This document shows, piece after piece, positions 25,041 to 33,743 of a stretch of DNA of 64,000 bases. Every line of letters begins with the position of its first letter. Within the stretch, counting starts at the first letter, position 1. Both the position numbers and the translations under genes were made by a program. The stretch is from Spirochaetes bacterium GWE1_32_154. Lineage in GTDB: Bacteria; Spirochaetota; GWE2-31-10. The notes beneath the pieces are model-generated. The model did no database searches and had not been told where the DNA came from. It was given only the letters and a program-made list of their open reading frames with translations. The stretch is taken from assembly GCA_001829315.1 (NCBI GenBank), contig MIAY01000028.1, forward strand, positions 1 through 64,000. The letters are read 5' to 3'.

Positions 25041-27566
25041 ATGGAAAAATCTAAATTAGCAGTCAATCTCTACAAAGATGAGATTATTGACAAAATTATT
25101 AACAACAAAGTAGTTGTTATTGAAGCCCCGACAGGATCGGGTAAAACAACACAGATACCGCAAATAATTTTTGATTCAGGCCTCGATAAATGGGGTATGA
25201 TCGGTGTAACACAACCGCGAAGAATTGCAGCTTTTGGTGTCAGCAAAAGAATTGCTTCTGAAATGAATGTTGAATTAGGGCGTTTAGTCGGTTATAAAAT
25301 GCGGTTTGATGATATGACAACTTCACAGACTAAGATTAAAATAATGACTGATGGTATATTACTCGAAGAACTCCGGTCCGATCCGATGTTATTAAAGTAT
25401 TCTATTATTATAGTGGATGAAGCACATGAACGAAGTCTTAATATTGACTTTATTCTCGGGCTTTTAAAAAGTATTTTGAAAGAAAGAGAAGATTTTAAAG
25501 TAATTGTATCCTCTGCAACTATTAATGCAAAATTGTTCAGTGAATATTTCTGGAACGCTCCAATTATATCAGTTGAAACAAAACCATATCCTGTTGAAGA
25601 AAAATACTTTAAATTAAAAAATATTGAAGATCAGGCAGAACAGCTTGGTATAATAAAATCAATTATGATTAATATTGAAACTGAAGCATGTAGCGGGGAT
25701 GTCTTAATTTTCCTTCCCGGTGAAGGTGCAATTAAAGAATGTTGCAGTATGTTAGAAAGTATTGACTCTTTTAATCATTTTGAAGTTCTTCCTTTATATT
25801 CACGATTGTCTCCTGAAGAACAGAATATGGTTTTTGAAGAGTTTCCGGGTAAACGAAAAATCGTCGTTGCTACAAATATAGCTGAGACGAGTATAACGAT
25901 AGATGGAGTTGTCCATGTTATTGATACCGGGTATGCAAAAATTAATTATTATAATCCACGTACATTTACATCATACCTTGAGTTGAAATCTGTTTCAAAA
26001 GCATCGGCTGATCAAAGAAGAGGCAGGGCAGGGCGAACAGCACCGGGTGTTGTGTATCGTCTTTATTCTAAAGAAGATTATGCGAAGAAAGAAGATTATA
26101 CGAAGGAAGAAATCTACCGGACTGATTTATCAGAAGTTGTTTTACGAATGGCTGATCTTGGTATTAGTAATTACAATAATTTTGATTTTATTTCGCCTCC
26201 AACAAAAGGTGCAATTAATTCTGCAATTGATACATTAGTTTCAATTGAAGCACTGGATAAACATTATAATTTAACAACTCTTGGTAAATCAATGGTTGAT
26301 TATCCTTTGGCTCCGAGATTTTCACGAATTATGCTTGAATCCATTTTAAAATATCCGTCAGTATTAAATAATGTTCTTATTGTCATTTCATATTTATCAG
26401 CGAAAAAACCGTTTCTATATCCAAGAGGTGAAGAAATGGAAAGTCAGACAGCTCAGAAAAAACTGCTTGATAAAGGTGGTGACTTTTTTACCTGGATCAA
26501 TGTGTTTTTTAAATACGAAAAAGCAAAAGATAAAGAAGCGTTTTGTAAAACCTATTATCTTGATACACGGGTAATGAATGAAATAGTTAATATTCATTTG
26601 CAGCTTACAAGTATGCTTGAACAAAGAAAGCATGAAATCGGGTATAAGCAGGATTATAATAAAATAACCCTCTGTATTTGTGCCGGGTTAAAACAGTATA
26701 TTTGCAGAAAAGAGCCGAAAAAGAGAAATAGTTATAAATCAATAACTGAACAGGATATTAGAATACATCCCGGTTCATTTTTGTATTATGAAAACCCGGA
26801 GTGGTTAGTCGGCGGTGAGATTGTAAACACAGGAAGAACGTATTTACGATCAGGTTCTGTTATCCCTGAGAAATTAATAAAGAATGAAATGGTCAGTATT
26901 TATAATGAGATTATCGGGAAAAAACATACTGATAAAAATACCGATAAACAACCGGAAAGAACTGCTGCAGTAACGTCAGTTTCGACATCAAAAGCTAATA
27001 AGGAACCTGAACAAATTACTGTATTTGATAAATATTTTCTTGTCATGAAAGATCATGGTGAATATATTATTGATGTTCCTTATTCTGTTTTGATACAATT
27101 GAAAGATAGAAAAGAGGAACTGATTTCCATGGATTTTGGACGCAAACGTGCAAAATTAATGTATAAAGATGTTCTGATTCTGAAAGATAAATTTTCTTCC
27201 CTGACACAGTATTTTGATCATATTGATCTTGAAAAAGGCTTAAATCGTGATTATCCGCATGGACTTTCTCTGGTTTATCCTGATGACTGGATTACAATTT
27301 ATATGACATTTCCAGATATTATGCGACCGACATTAAAAAAGACGAACCGGAAATCTGCCGGTTTCTTAACATTTACTAAATCAGGTGAAGATATTTATGA
27401 GTTTTATTTAGAGAATGATTTTTATACCGCTTTAGAAACTTCTCTGGCAACAATTTACACTATGTTTGAGTCTGATATTCCTGCGTGGAATGAAAATGAG
27501 AAGGTTGAAATGGAAAATATTGTTGCAAAACTTAATGGAATGTTATCCGAGTCGGGTACTGTATGA
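25041..27566 (+). CDS. HrpA-like DEAH-box RNA helicase
   Basis: 841 residues. Helicase motifs in order: I (APTGSGKTTQIPQI, about 27-40), Ia (QPRRIAA), II (DEAHERS), III (SAT), V (ATNIAETSITIDGVVHVIDTG), VI (QRRGRAGR), followed by the winged-helix and ratchet region (HA2, about 380-470). The middle region resembles HrpA more than HrpB, but the protein is much shorter than the ~1300-residue E. coli HrpA and ends in a divergent domain (about 640-841). It should be an ATP-driven RNA helicase in RNA turnover or ribosome rescue. Its stop overlaps the pseudouridine synthase start by 4 bp. Confidence 0.9.
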   Translation: MEKSKLAVNLYKDEIIDKIINNKVVVIEAPTGSGKTTQIPQIIFDSGLDKWGMIGVTQPRRIAAFGVSKRIASEMNVELGRLVGYKMRFDDMTTSQTKIKIMTDGILLEELRSDPMLLKYSIIIVDEAHERSLNIDFILGLLKSILKEREDFKVIVSSATINAKLFSEYFWNAPIISVETKPYPVEEKYFKLKNIEDQAEQLGIIKSIMINIETEACSGDVLIFLPGEGAIKECCSMLESIDSFNHFEVLPLYSRLSPEEQNMVFEEFPGKRKIVVATNIAETSITIDGVVHVIDTGYAKINYYNPRTFTSYLELKSVSKASADQRRGRAGRTAPGVVYRLYSKEDYAKKEDYTKEEIYRTDLSEVVLRMADLGISNYNNFDFISPPTKGAINSAIDTLVSIEALDKHYNLTTLGKSMVDYPLAPRFSRIMLESILKYPSVLNNVLIVISYLSAKKPFLYPRGEEMESQTAQKKLLDKGGDFFTWINVFFKYEKAKDKEAFCKTYYLDTRVMNEIVNIHLQLTSMLEQRKHEIGYKQDYNKITLCICAGLKQYICRKEPKKRNSYKSITEQDIRIHPGSFLYYENPEWLVGGEIVNTGRTYLRSGSVIPEKLIKNEMVSIYNEIIGKKHTDKNTDKQPERTAAVTSVSTSKANKEPEQITVFDKYFLVMKDHGEYIIDVPYSVLIQLKDRKEELISMDFGRKRAKLMYKDVLILKDKFSSLTQYFDHIDLEKGLNRDYPHGLSLVYPDDWITIYMTFPDIMRPTLKKTNRKSAGFLTFTKSGEDIYEFYLENDFYTALETSLATIYTMFESDIPAWNENEKVEMENIVAKLNGMLSESGTV

Positions 27567-28543
27567 GAGAATATACAATAGACAACAGATCGGCCGGATT
27601 AAAATTATTCAATTTTGTACAAAGGATTGCACCGGTAATAAAAAACAGTGATCTTTTTAAAATCATTCGAAAAGGCGTTATTACGGTCAATAATAAAAAA
27701 GTTGATTTTTCATATAAATTACTTGAAAATGATGAAGTGATTTTACATCTTGATGAACAGTATTTTATGCCACTTGAGAAGAAAATGAATTTTCCGGTGT
27801 ATAATCTTGATATCGTTTTTGAAAATAATGATATCCTTGTGATTAATAAACCGCGGGGCGTATTGATTCATTCAGATGGAAAAGAATACAAAGATAATCT
27901 TGTAGAATATATAAAAGGGTATTTATTCAGGAAAAATGAGTGGAACCCCGATTTACCGTTTACACCGACTGTTTGTAACCGGCTTGATTATAACACCAGC
28001 GGTTTAATTGTGTCTGCAAAAAATCATAATGCACTTAAGAAAATTACAGCCCAGTTTAGAAAACGGGATACCGGAAAACGATATTACACACTGATTTATG
28101 GTGTACCTGACAGAAAGTTTTTACTTGTATCCGATATCAATCAGAAGTCCGGTGAGGATAATATGATGGTGTCTGATAATACCGAAATTATCAGGGATAT
28201 ACCGGAAAAAGATGAGTTTATCGCATCACATCCTGAGAAATCAGCTATGGTGGTAACAACCGTTTTATCAAATAATGAGGTTTCTCTTGTTGAAATAGAA
28301 TTATGGACAGGCAGAAAACATCAGATACGATGCCAGTTAAAACATGCAAGTTATCCGGTTATGGGGGATTTTAAATATTTTTCACCACAATCGGTAAAAG
28401 TAAGTAATAATTATGGAATGGATGGGTATTACCTTCATTCATATTTTCTCGAGTTAGAAGAATATGGTTCATGGAAATCAAAACCGGATCAGAGATTTCT
28501 CGATATGATACATACATTATTTCCTGATGAAAAGATTTTTTAG
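27563..28543 (+). CDS. RluA-family rRNA/tRNA pseudouridine synthase
   Basis: 326 residues. An S4-like N-terminal part (about 12-75, including FKIIRKGVITVNNKKVDFSY) precedes the synthase domain with the catalytic motif NRLDYNTSGLIV (Asp in RLD), KPRGVLIHSDG, and WTGRKHQIRCQLKHASYPVMGD near the C-terminus. It isomerises specific uridines in structured RNA, most likely 23S rRNA (RluC/RluD group). Start overlaps the helicase stop (ATGA) and its end overlaps the next gene by 17 bp. Confidence 0.92.
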   Translation: MREYTIDNRSAGLKLFNFVQRIAPVIKNSDLFKIIRKGVITVNNKKVDFSYKLLENDEVILHLDEQYFMPLEKKMNFPVYNLDIVFENNDILVINKPRGVLIHSDGKEYKDNLVEYIKGYLFRKNEWNPDLPFTPTVCNRLDYNTSGLIVSAKNHNALKKITAQFRKRDTGKRYYTLIYGVPDRKFLLVSDINQKSGEDNMMVSDNTEIIRDIPEKDEFIASHPEKSAMVVTTVLSNNEVSLVEIELWTGRKHQIRCQLKHASYPVMGDFKYFSPQSVKVSNNYGMDGYYLHSYFLELEEYGSWKSKPDQRFLDMIHTLFPDEKIF

Positions 28544-29255
28544 CAGCATATTTTTCCTTCTGGTTGCATTTCAGATTGTACCGGACGATTTGATTACTTT
28601 TTTTTATTACACTGATAAAGAAACTGATTTTATCAGTGTAAAAGAAATAAGTCCGTTTACTTTTTATGCAGACAATATAATTGAAACAGTTATTACTGAA
28701 TATGAAAAACCATATTCAGTTACTGGCGGTAGAATAGTTACAATAAAAACCAAGGTTCTTTCTGCTGTTGCAAAAGAAAAAGGAAGATCCACAGTTCATA
28801 TTTTTGTTATTCCCGATTCGCCCTTGCTTATCAGTAAAGGTGGAGTGATTACTTCAGATGATGTCATACAAGTCGTTTTTATAAAAGAAGGTTATCATCC
28901 CGATGAATTACTTCATGAGTTAGGTCATGCCCTATTCTCCCTTGCCGATGAATATGGCACAGAGTCTCATTCACCGGGAAAATATAAACATACCCCGGCA
29001 AAAAATATTTCGTATGAAAAAAATAACATTGGGTGGGATATGATTGCACGCATTTTCAATGATGAAAAAATCGGGTTTTATGAAGGCGGGGCGGGGTTTA
29101 AAACCGGGGTTTACCGTTCATATCCTGATTGTTTAATGAAAAGTTTAGATAGTAAATTCTGTCCGGTTTGCTTTTTTTATGTTATAAACACATTAAATGA
29201 ACTGACAAATAAAGATATTGATTGTAATACGATATTTGAATTGTATAAGAGGTAA
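28527..29255 (+). CDS. exported M64-type zinc metallopeptidase-like protein
   Basis: 242 residues. Signal peptide at 1-20 (MKRFFSSIFFLLVAFQIVPD). The zinc site HELGH plus downstream LADEYG (in ELLHELGHALFSLADEYG) matches the HExxHxxxxLADEY pattern of peptidase family M64 (IgA-peptidase-like). PDCLMKS and FCPVC near the C-terminus may form the cysteine pair seen in that family. It is short for the family, with only the catalytic part. Overlaps the pseudouridine synthase gene by 17 bp. Confidence 0.8.
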   Translation: MKRFFSSIFFLLVAFQIVPDDLITFFYYTDKETDFISVKEISPFTFYADNIIETVITEYEKPYSVTGGRIVTIKTKVLSAVAKEKGRSTVHIFVIPDSPLLISKGGVITSDDVIQVVFIKEGYHPDELLHELGHALFSLADEYGTESHSPGKYKHTPAKNISYEKNNIGWDMIARIFNDEKIGFYEGGAGFKTGVYRSYPDCLMKSLDSKFCPVCFFYVINTLNELTNKDIDCNTIFELYKR

Positions 29256-29259
29256 TGAA

Positions 29260-30564
29260 ATGGATAAAGAAAAATTAAAAGAGTTAGCATTGAATTATCA
29301 CAGCTTCCCTGAAAAAGGTAAAATCGAAGTTGTGCCGTCAAAAAGTTGTAACACTCAAGCCGAGTTATCATTAGCATACACTCCAGGTGTTGCTATTCCC
29401 TGCAAGGAAATTGAAAGGGACCCTGAACTTTCTTACCAGTATACATCACGTGGTAATCTTGTAGCAGTTATCAGTAACGGAACGGCTGTTCTTGGATTAG
29501 GTGATATCGGTGCCGAGGCTTCAAAACCGGTCATGGAAGGTAAAGGCGTTTTGTTTAAACGATTTGCTGATGTTGATGTATTTGATTTGGAAATTAATGA
29601 AAAAGATCCGTATAAATTAATTGAAATCATTTCAAAACTTGAGCCTACATTTGGCGGAATAAATCTTGAGGATATAAAAGGACCTGATTGTTTTACCGTT
29701 GAAACTGAGTTAAAAAAGATTATGAATATTCCTGTTTTTCATGATGATCAGCATGGAACTGCAATTATTTCGGGTGCAGGTTTATTAAATGCTCTTGATA
29801 TTTCAGGAAAGAACATTGAAACTATTAAAGTTGTATTTAACGGAAGCGGTGCAGCCGGTATTGCCTGTGCAAAGTTTTATAAATTACTGGGTGTTAAACC
29901 TGAGAATCTTCTTATGTGTGACACGAAAGGGGTAATTTACAAAGGTAGAACCGAGGGGATGAATCTTTATAAAGAGGAATTCGCCATTGAATCAGACAGA
30001 AGAACGTTAGCCGATGCATTAGTTGGTGCCGATCTGTTTGTTGGTGTTTCAAGTGCTGATATACTTACTGATGAAATGGTTTTATCGATGGCAAAAGATC
30101 CGATTATTTTTGCGCTTGCCAACCCTGACCCTGAAATACGGTATGAAAAAGCTGTTGCGTTACGAAAGGATTTGATAATGGCATCGGGTAGAAGTGATTA
30201 TCCTAATCAGATTAATAATGTCCTCGGCTTCCCGTTTATTTTTAGAGGTGCATTGGATGTTCGGGCGAAAGAAATAAATGATCAAATGAAAGTGGCTGCC
30301 ACCATTGCCTTATCTGAACTAGCTAAAAAAGAAGTTCCGCAGTATGTTGTCGATGCGTATGGTATAGAAAGTCTTTCTTATGGCAGAGAATATATTATTC
30401 CCAAACCTTTTGATACAAGAGTTTTTATTGAAGTTTCTCTTGCTGTTGCAAAATCGGCTGTTGAAACAGGTGTGGCACGGGTAACTGATTTTGATGAACA
30501 AAAATATAGAAAAGCATTGGAAGAACGATACGAGAAAAAATTAAAGAAATATTCGGTAAAGTAA
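29260..30564 (+). CDS. NAD(P)-dependent malic enzyme
   Basis: 434 residues from the ATG at 29260, which follows GAGGTAATGAA; an upstream in-frame ATG at 29218 lies within the preceding gene. Malic domain with YTPGVAIPCKEI, SNGTAVLGLGDIGAEASKPV and HDDQHGTAI; Rossmann motif NGSGAAGIACAKF. It decarboxylates malate to pyruvate, giving NADH or NADPH. The short form lacks the phosphotransacetylase domain of MaeB. A terminator lies at 30605-30633. Confidence 0.95.
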   Translation: MDKEKLKELALNYHSFPEKGKIEVVPSKSCNTQAELSLAYTPGVAIPCKEIERDPELSYQYTSRGNLVAVISNGTAVLGLGDIGAEASKPVMEGKGVLFKRFADVDVFDLEINEKDPYKLIEIISKLEPTFGGINLEDIKGPDCFTVETELKKIMNIPVFHDDQHGTAIISGAGLLNALDISGKNIETIKVVFNGSGAAGIACAKFYKLLGVKPENLLMCDTKGVIYKGRTEGMNLYKEEFAIESDRRTLADALVGADLFVGVSSADILTDEMVLSMAKDPIIFALANPDPEIRYEKAVALRKDLIMASGRSDYPNQINNVLGFPFIFRGALDVRAKEINDQMKVAATIALSELAKKEVPQYVVDAYGIESLSYGREYIIPKPFDTRVFIEVSLAVAKSAVETGVARVTDFDEQKYRKALEERYEKKLKKYSVK

Positions 30565-30590
30565 GGTTTCATAAAACTACAGTTGTCATT

Positions 30591-30890
30591 TTAAAATAAT
30601 TCCTGTTGCCCGATAATCCCGGGCAACTTTTTTGGGGCTTTTATTTTCAGTACTTTGTTTACATTCATTCTTCCGGTAACTACCGTAATATCTTTGACAG
30701 ATACATCAAATTCTTTTGCAAGAAAACGTACCATATAATCAGTTGCTTTTCCGCCTTCGGGGACTGCTTTTACGCTAATGCAGAGCTGGTGTCCTTTGAC
30801 CTTACCAATTACATCTTTTTTAGCATTTGGTTTTCCAAGAATATGTAAAACGAGGGTATCGCCCTCCCATGTATAAAATGGCCGATCCAT
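30591..30890 (-). CDS. DUF167/YggU-family protein
   Basis: 99 residues with the family core KPNAKKDVIGKV, ISVKAVPEGGKATDYMVRFLAKEF and the RMNVNKVLKI region. The function of the family is not established. The 3' end of this gene carries the terminator hairpin for the convergent malic enzyme gene. Confidence 0.9.
   Translation of the reverse strand: MDRPFYTWEGDTLVLHILGKPNAKKDVIGKVKGHQLCISVKAVPEGGKATDYMVRFLAKEFDVSVKDITVVTGRMNVNKVLKIKAPKKLPGIIGQQELF
30605..30633 (+). terminator. terminator of the malic enzyme gene, inside yggU
   Basis: Stem GTTGCCCG (30605-30612) / CGGGCAAC (30620-30627), then TTTTTT (30628-30633). It lies within the coding end of the convergent YggU-type gene, so the same bases serve as terminator and codons. 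Confidence 0.85.
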
Positions 30891-30939
30891 TATTTCTCCT
30901 TGCTTAGACTTTAAGATTTAATGAAGTTCAACTTGCCTG

Positions 30940-31050
30940 CTAAATCCGGTTTTCAATTTTTAAATCTTTTATTCTTTTAAATTCTCTCACATTGTTAGTA
31001 ATCAAAAATCCTTCATTTGCTTTAACAATTGCAGCGATCAAAATAATATT
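30940..31050 (-). pseudogene. C-terminal remnant of a VapC-type PIN toxin
   Basis: Directly after the antitoxin-like stop codon the same frame continues for 36 codons to TAG: it includes ILIAAIVKANEGFLITNN and VREFKRIKDLKIENRI, the typical last third of a VapC PIN domain (IAA...L.T.N..DF..I..L.). The first ~90 residues, with the N-terminal catalytic Asp, are missing, so the toxin is dead, probably by an internal deletion. Confidence 0.75.
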
Positions 31051-31281
31051 TCAAAGTTCTTCTCTTGGAATATCATTATTAAAATTATTAATTTTAACTA
31101 TTTCAAATGTGTCATCAGAAATGCACCCGTATAAATCGGCATAATGATCGGGCCATTTTGAATGCATAGATTCATTTAATTTTTTTACAGCATATTTTGA
31201 AATAGATATATGTTCTATTTCAGCAGCAATTTCTAATTTTCGCAGTGTTTTTTCATCTATATATAAAGATAATTGGGGTAT
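31051..31281 (-). pseudogene. VapB-like antitoxin with ATA in place of the start codon
   Basis: 76 codons encode PQLSLYIDEKTLRKLEIAAE and later SISKYAVKKLNESMH and IPREEL, a small antitoxin of a kind common beside VapC in Treponema. AAAGGAG lies 6 bases before an ATA codon at 31281-31279, exactly where the family starts MPQ. So either the start codon mutated from ATG or AUA is used weakly. The following toxin is truncated, consistent with relaxed selection. Confidence 0.7.
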
Positions 31282-31306
31282 AAGAAACTCCTTTAAGTGT
31301 GTTATA

Positions 31307-31336
31307 AAGTATACTTGTTTCTTTGGTTAGCGTCAA
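31307..31336 (-). promoter_or_regulatory. promoter/operator of the decayed toxin-antitoxin pair
   Basis: On the minus strand TTGACG (31336-31331), 17 bp, TATACT (31313-31308). The -10 is embedded in the perfect 10-bp palindrome AAGTATACTT (31307-31316), a plausible antitoxin operator. The control region is intact although the genes are broken. Confidence 0.65.
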
Positions 31337-31405
31337 CTTATTATGTTTTAATTTATTTAAATTTTTATTTGATCATCTACACAGGATATTTTTAAAAAAA
31401 TATAA

Positions 31406-31714
31406 CTAATAAAACCTATACTTAATTACAAAACTTCCTTTGCTCGCACCTAACGGTTCATAAATAATAGTTGCATTATTTGAATACCAATCAGCAGAAT
31501 ATTTGAATATAAAAATATTTTTTATGATTTCTTTTTTAATATCATTTAGTCTTATTTTTGCTTCACCATCAATAGTACCAATAATTTCCAGTTCTAAAGA
31601 ATAAACACTATACAATTTTTTATCACTAATTTCTATAATTTGAGAAATATCTGATACTTCTATTACTGTTTTATTGTTTGAATAATAACAACTAACGCAC
31701 AATAATAACTTCAA
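31406..31714 (-). CDS. hypothetical lipoprotein, probably with a frameshift near its start
   Basis: 102 residues if read from a TTG at 31714, but no ribosome site fits. An ATG preceded by AGAAGGAA lies about 20 bases upstream in another frame; adding one A to the run of five A after it would give a lipoprotein-type signal (MQKIFILNLKLLLCVSC). I therefore suspect a one-base deletion or sequencing error. The mature part (about 80 residues) contains two beta-rich halves and no family that I recognise. It lies between the vapBC remnant and the first attC-like site. Confidence 0.45.
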   Translation of the reverse strand: MKLLLCVSCYYSNNKTVIEVSDISQIIEISDKKLYSVYSLELEIIGTIDGEAKIRLNDIKKEIIKNIFIFKYSADWYSNNATIIYEPLGASKGSFVIKYRFY

Positions 31715-31800
31715 ATTTAAAATAAATATTTTTGCATATTTCCTTCTATGTGAGCGAATAGACTAGGTAAATACAACTAATTTCACAGGCTTGAAGCGCT

Positions 31801-31966
31801 GTCTAACTCGCGAGGCGTAATTGGCGCATAAATTGCTATTTTCAGCCAATTTTTTCGTGATTAACAAGAAATTTCCCAGTTTAACCCGAAATTAGAACCT
31901 ATAAGTACCATTTCAGCATTTTGTTTGACAATAGCCTGAGTCGGTTTGTTAAATCGGTTGTTAGCA
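31801..31966 (-). repeat. attC-like recombination site 1
   Basis: 166 bp. On the minus strand it starts with TGCTAAC (31966-31960) and ends with GTTAGAC (31807-31801), matching the integron RYYYAAC / GTTRRRY end boxes. It shares long stretches (ACCGACTC, GGCTATTGTC, TTTATGCGCCAAT, TACGCCTC) with sites at 34485 and 34896. The vapC stop codon lies inside the left box, as is usual for cassette genes. Confidence 0.6.
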
Positions 31967-32383
31967 CTCTTCTTTAAATATATTTTCAATTTTAACTTTT
32001 CCGGGTAATCGATAAACATCAAAATCTGAATCAATGCTTATTATTTTCTTAACTCCTGTTTTTTCTGCAACTAATACGAGTGTTGCATCTGCAAAATCCA
32101 TAGGTCGATCAGAATATTTCTTTGTTAATTCAATGATTCGAATAAAATCTTTTTGTTTTATTTCTTGTATAATCACACCTTCATTCATAATCCATTCAAG
32201 AAAATTGATCTGAACATTTACATTAAAATCCAGCATGTGGGTTACTTCAGTAATTACAGCTGTTGTTGATATAAATTTATAATCTTTTCCTTTAATAAAA
32301 TTTATAATTTTTTTATGATATGTATCATCTTTATCAAAAAGTGCAATTAGAGGGCCGGAATCAATAAGAATTTCTTTTAGCAT
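31961..32383 (-). CDS. VapC-type PIN-domain toxin (ribonuclease)
   Basis: 140 residues. PIN-domain acidic residues are visible: D8 in LIDSGPLIALF, the Glu in VITEVTHML, the Asp in MDFADATLV and the Asp pair in SIDSDFD. Such toxins cleave tRNA or rRNA when freed from antitoxin. It overlaps the upstream antitoxin gene by 23 bp, and its stop lies within an attC-like site, consistent with a mobile cassette. Confidence 0.9.
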   Translation of the reverse strand: MLKEILIDSGPLIALFDKDDTYHKKIINFIKGKDYKFISTTAVITEVTHMLDFNVNVQINFLEWIMNEGVIIQEIKQKDFIRIIELTKKYSDRPMDFADATLVLVAEKTGVKKIISIDSDFDVYRLPGKVKIENIFKEEC

Positions 32384-32612
32384 TGATTTTTTCCTTTAAT
32401 TTTTTTTTATATGTTGTTGATAATGAACCATCACCACTACCATATAAACCAAAAAAAGATTCTCCCAATTTATATGAATCCAGTTCTGATTCTTCTTGTG
32501 TAAAAAATACATCAAGAGCCTCTTTAATAATTTCACTTTTTGTTTTCTTTTTAAGATTTGCTAAAAAATCCAGTTTTTGTTCATAATCTATTGGTAATCT
32601 AACTGTTGTCAT
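32361..32612 (-). CDS. ribbon-helix-helix antitoxin of the VapBC pair
   Basis: 83 residues from the ATG at 32612, preceded by CGGAG; a longer in-frame start has no site. The N-terminal MTTVRLPIDYEQKLDFLA-NLKKKTKSEIIKEALD is a CopG-type ribbon-helix-helix DNA-binding unit; the C-terminal part (about 50-83) should bind and block the PIN toxin encoded by the overlapping next gene. Confidence 0.88.
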   Translation of the reverse strand: MTTVRLPIDYEQKLDFLANLKKKTKSEIIKEALDVFFTQEESELDSYKLGESFFGLYGSGDGSLSTTYKKKLKEKINAKRNSY

Positions 32613-32778
32613 ATAAATCTCCGTATTACTAACAGTAATACCATTAGGCAGAAATGTCAACTTTTTTTTGCACGAAATAATTCATAATTGAATTAATATT
32701 TGTTAATTTGAAGAGGCTCTGAAAACAAATATTATTTTATAATTCATCCCGGCGCTGGGGGTAACATAGTTACCATTT

Positions 32779-32883
32779 GATTAACTCGCATTTCTGGCCC
32801 GAAGGGCTTGGTGTGGTTTGTCCGAGTGTAGCGACTAGCACAAACCATGACAACAGGAAATGTCATGTTGAAGCAAGTTGATA
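32779..32883 (-). repeat. attC-like recombination site 2
   Basis: 105 bp, a different sequence from the other three but the same architecture: minus-strand TATCAAC ... GTTAATC ends, with AACTTGC / GCGAGTT (32879-32873 with 32789-32783) fully pairable, and an inner 8-bp stem TGGTTTGT / ACAAACCA (32814-32821, 32840-32847). Starts 11 bp after the GNAT stop. The length is in the normal attC range. Confidence 0.55.
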
Positions 32884-32893
32884 GCTGAATCTT

Positions 32894-33709
32894 TTATCCC
32901 GCAAAACCCCCAATTCTTGAATAACAATGTTGTGGATTATATACAAATTCTTGACCCAATATCATTCGATGAATTCTTTTTATTTCCTGATAACCATTCT
33001 TAATTAAATAATTATATGCAATTTTATTTTCTTCTGGTAAAAATATCTTATTTTCATTTTTTATACGTTCATTTAATAATGCAATTCCAGCTTCTTCTGA
33101 TTGTGCAATTACACCACCATCACCTAAATCAGGTAAATAAAACCCATCTACTTCTCCTTTTTTGATATAAACAAATCCATTTTCCAGCACTGGTTTTATT
33201 AATTCCATTCGATGTTCACCTGATGTTATTTTATCTATTTTTTCAATTCCATCATAATGTGAGTTATTTATTTTAAAAATATTACTAGATTTTTCAACAG
33301 TATTTTGAATATCTTTAGTTCTGCTTAATATGTAGTACAAACTCTGATCAATAAAACCTATTTTTTTATATACAGGATATCCCTGATCAGTTGCAGTTAA
33401 TGTTATTGTTTTACATCCACATTTTGTTTGTAAATAATCAATACGATTTCTAACAATTAATGATCCAATTCCATTATTTTGGAATTGCCTCCCAACAATT
33501 ATATGTGCCAACCAACCAGTTTTATTAAAATCTATTCCAGTTCCAATTCCCAATAATTGATTATTTTTATCAGTGTGTTTAATACAAAAACAATTTGTTG
33601 TTTTCAAGTAATGTTTATGTATTTCTGCAATACTACCCCATCCTTCCGGTTGAATTGTATTCAAATCCGGAATATCAGAATTTAATAAACTTGATATATA
33701 TTTTTCCAT
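32894..33709 (-). CDS. GNAT-family N-acetyltransferase
   Basis: 271 residues. Residues about 30-135 form a GNAT domain: the acetyl-CoA loop is IIVGRQFQNNGIGSLIVRN (Q/R-x-x-G-x-G) and the last strand has GYPVYKKIGF. The C-terminal half (about 150-255) looks like a second, GNAT-type SCP or degenerate domain, as in two-domain acetyltransferases. The substrate is unknown. It is probably a cassette gene, because an attC-like site follows immediately. Confidence 0.85.
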   Translation of the reverse strand: MEKYISSLLNSDIPDLNTIQPEGWGSIAEIHKHYLKTTNCFCIKHTDKNNQLLGIGTGIDFNKTGWLAHIIVGRQFQNNGIGSLIVRNRIDYLQTKCGCKTITLTATDQGYPVYKKIGFIDQSLYYILSRTKDIQNTVEKSSNIFKINNSHYDGIEKIDKITSGEHRMELIKPVLENGFVYIKKGEVDGFYLPDLGDGGVIAQSEEAGIALLNERIKNENKIFLPEENKIAYNYLIKNGYQEIKRIHRMILGQEFVYNPQHCYSRIGGFAG

Positions 33710-33743
33710 TATTTTCTCCGTGCTCGCAGGGGCTATCGAATAA

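Noticed and set aside
32661-32778. A further gene between the vapBC pair and attC-like site 2
   Set aside because: No frame with plausible start or codon use; I see only AT-rich spacer and the GGCGCTGGGG stretch next to the site.
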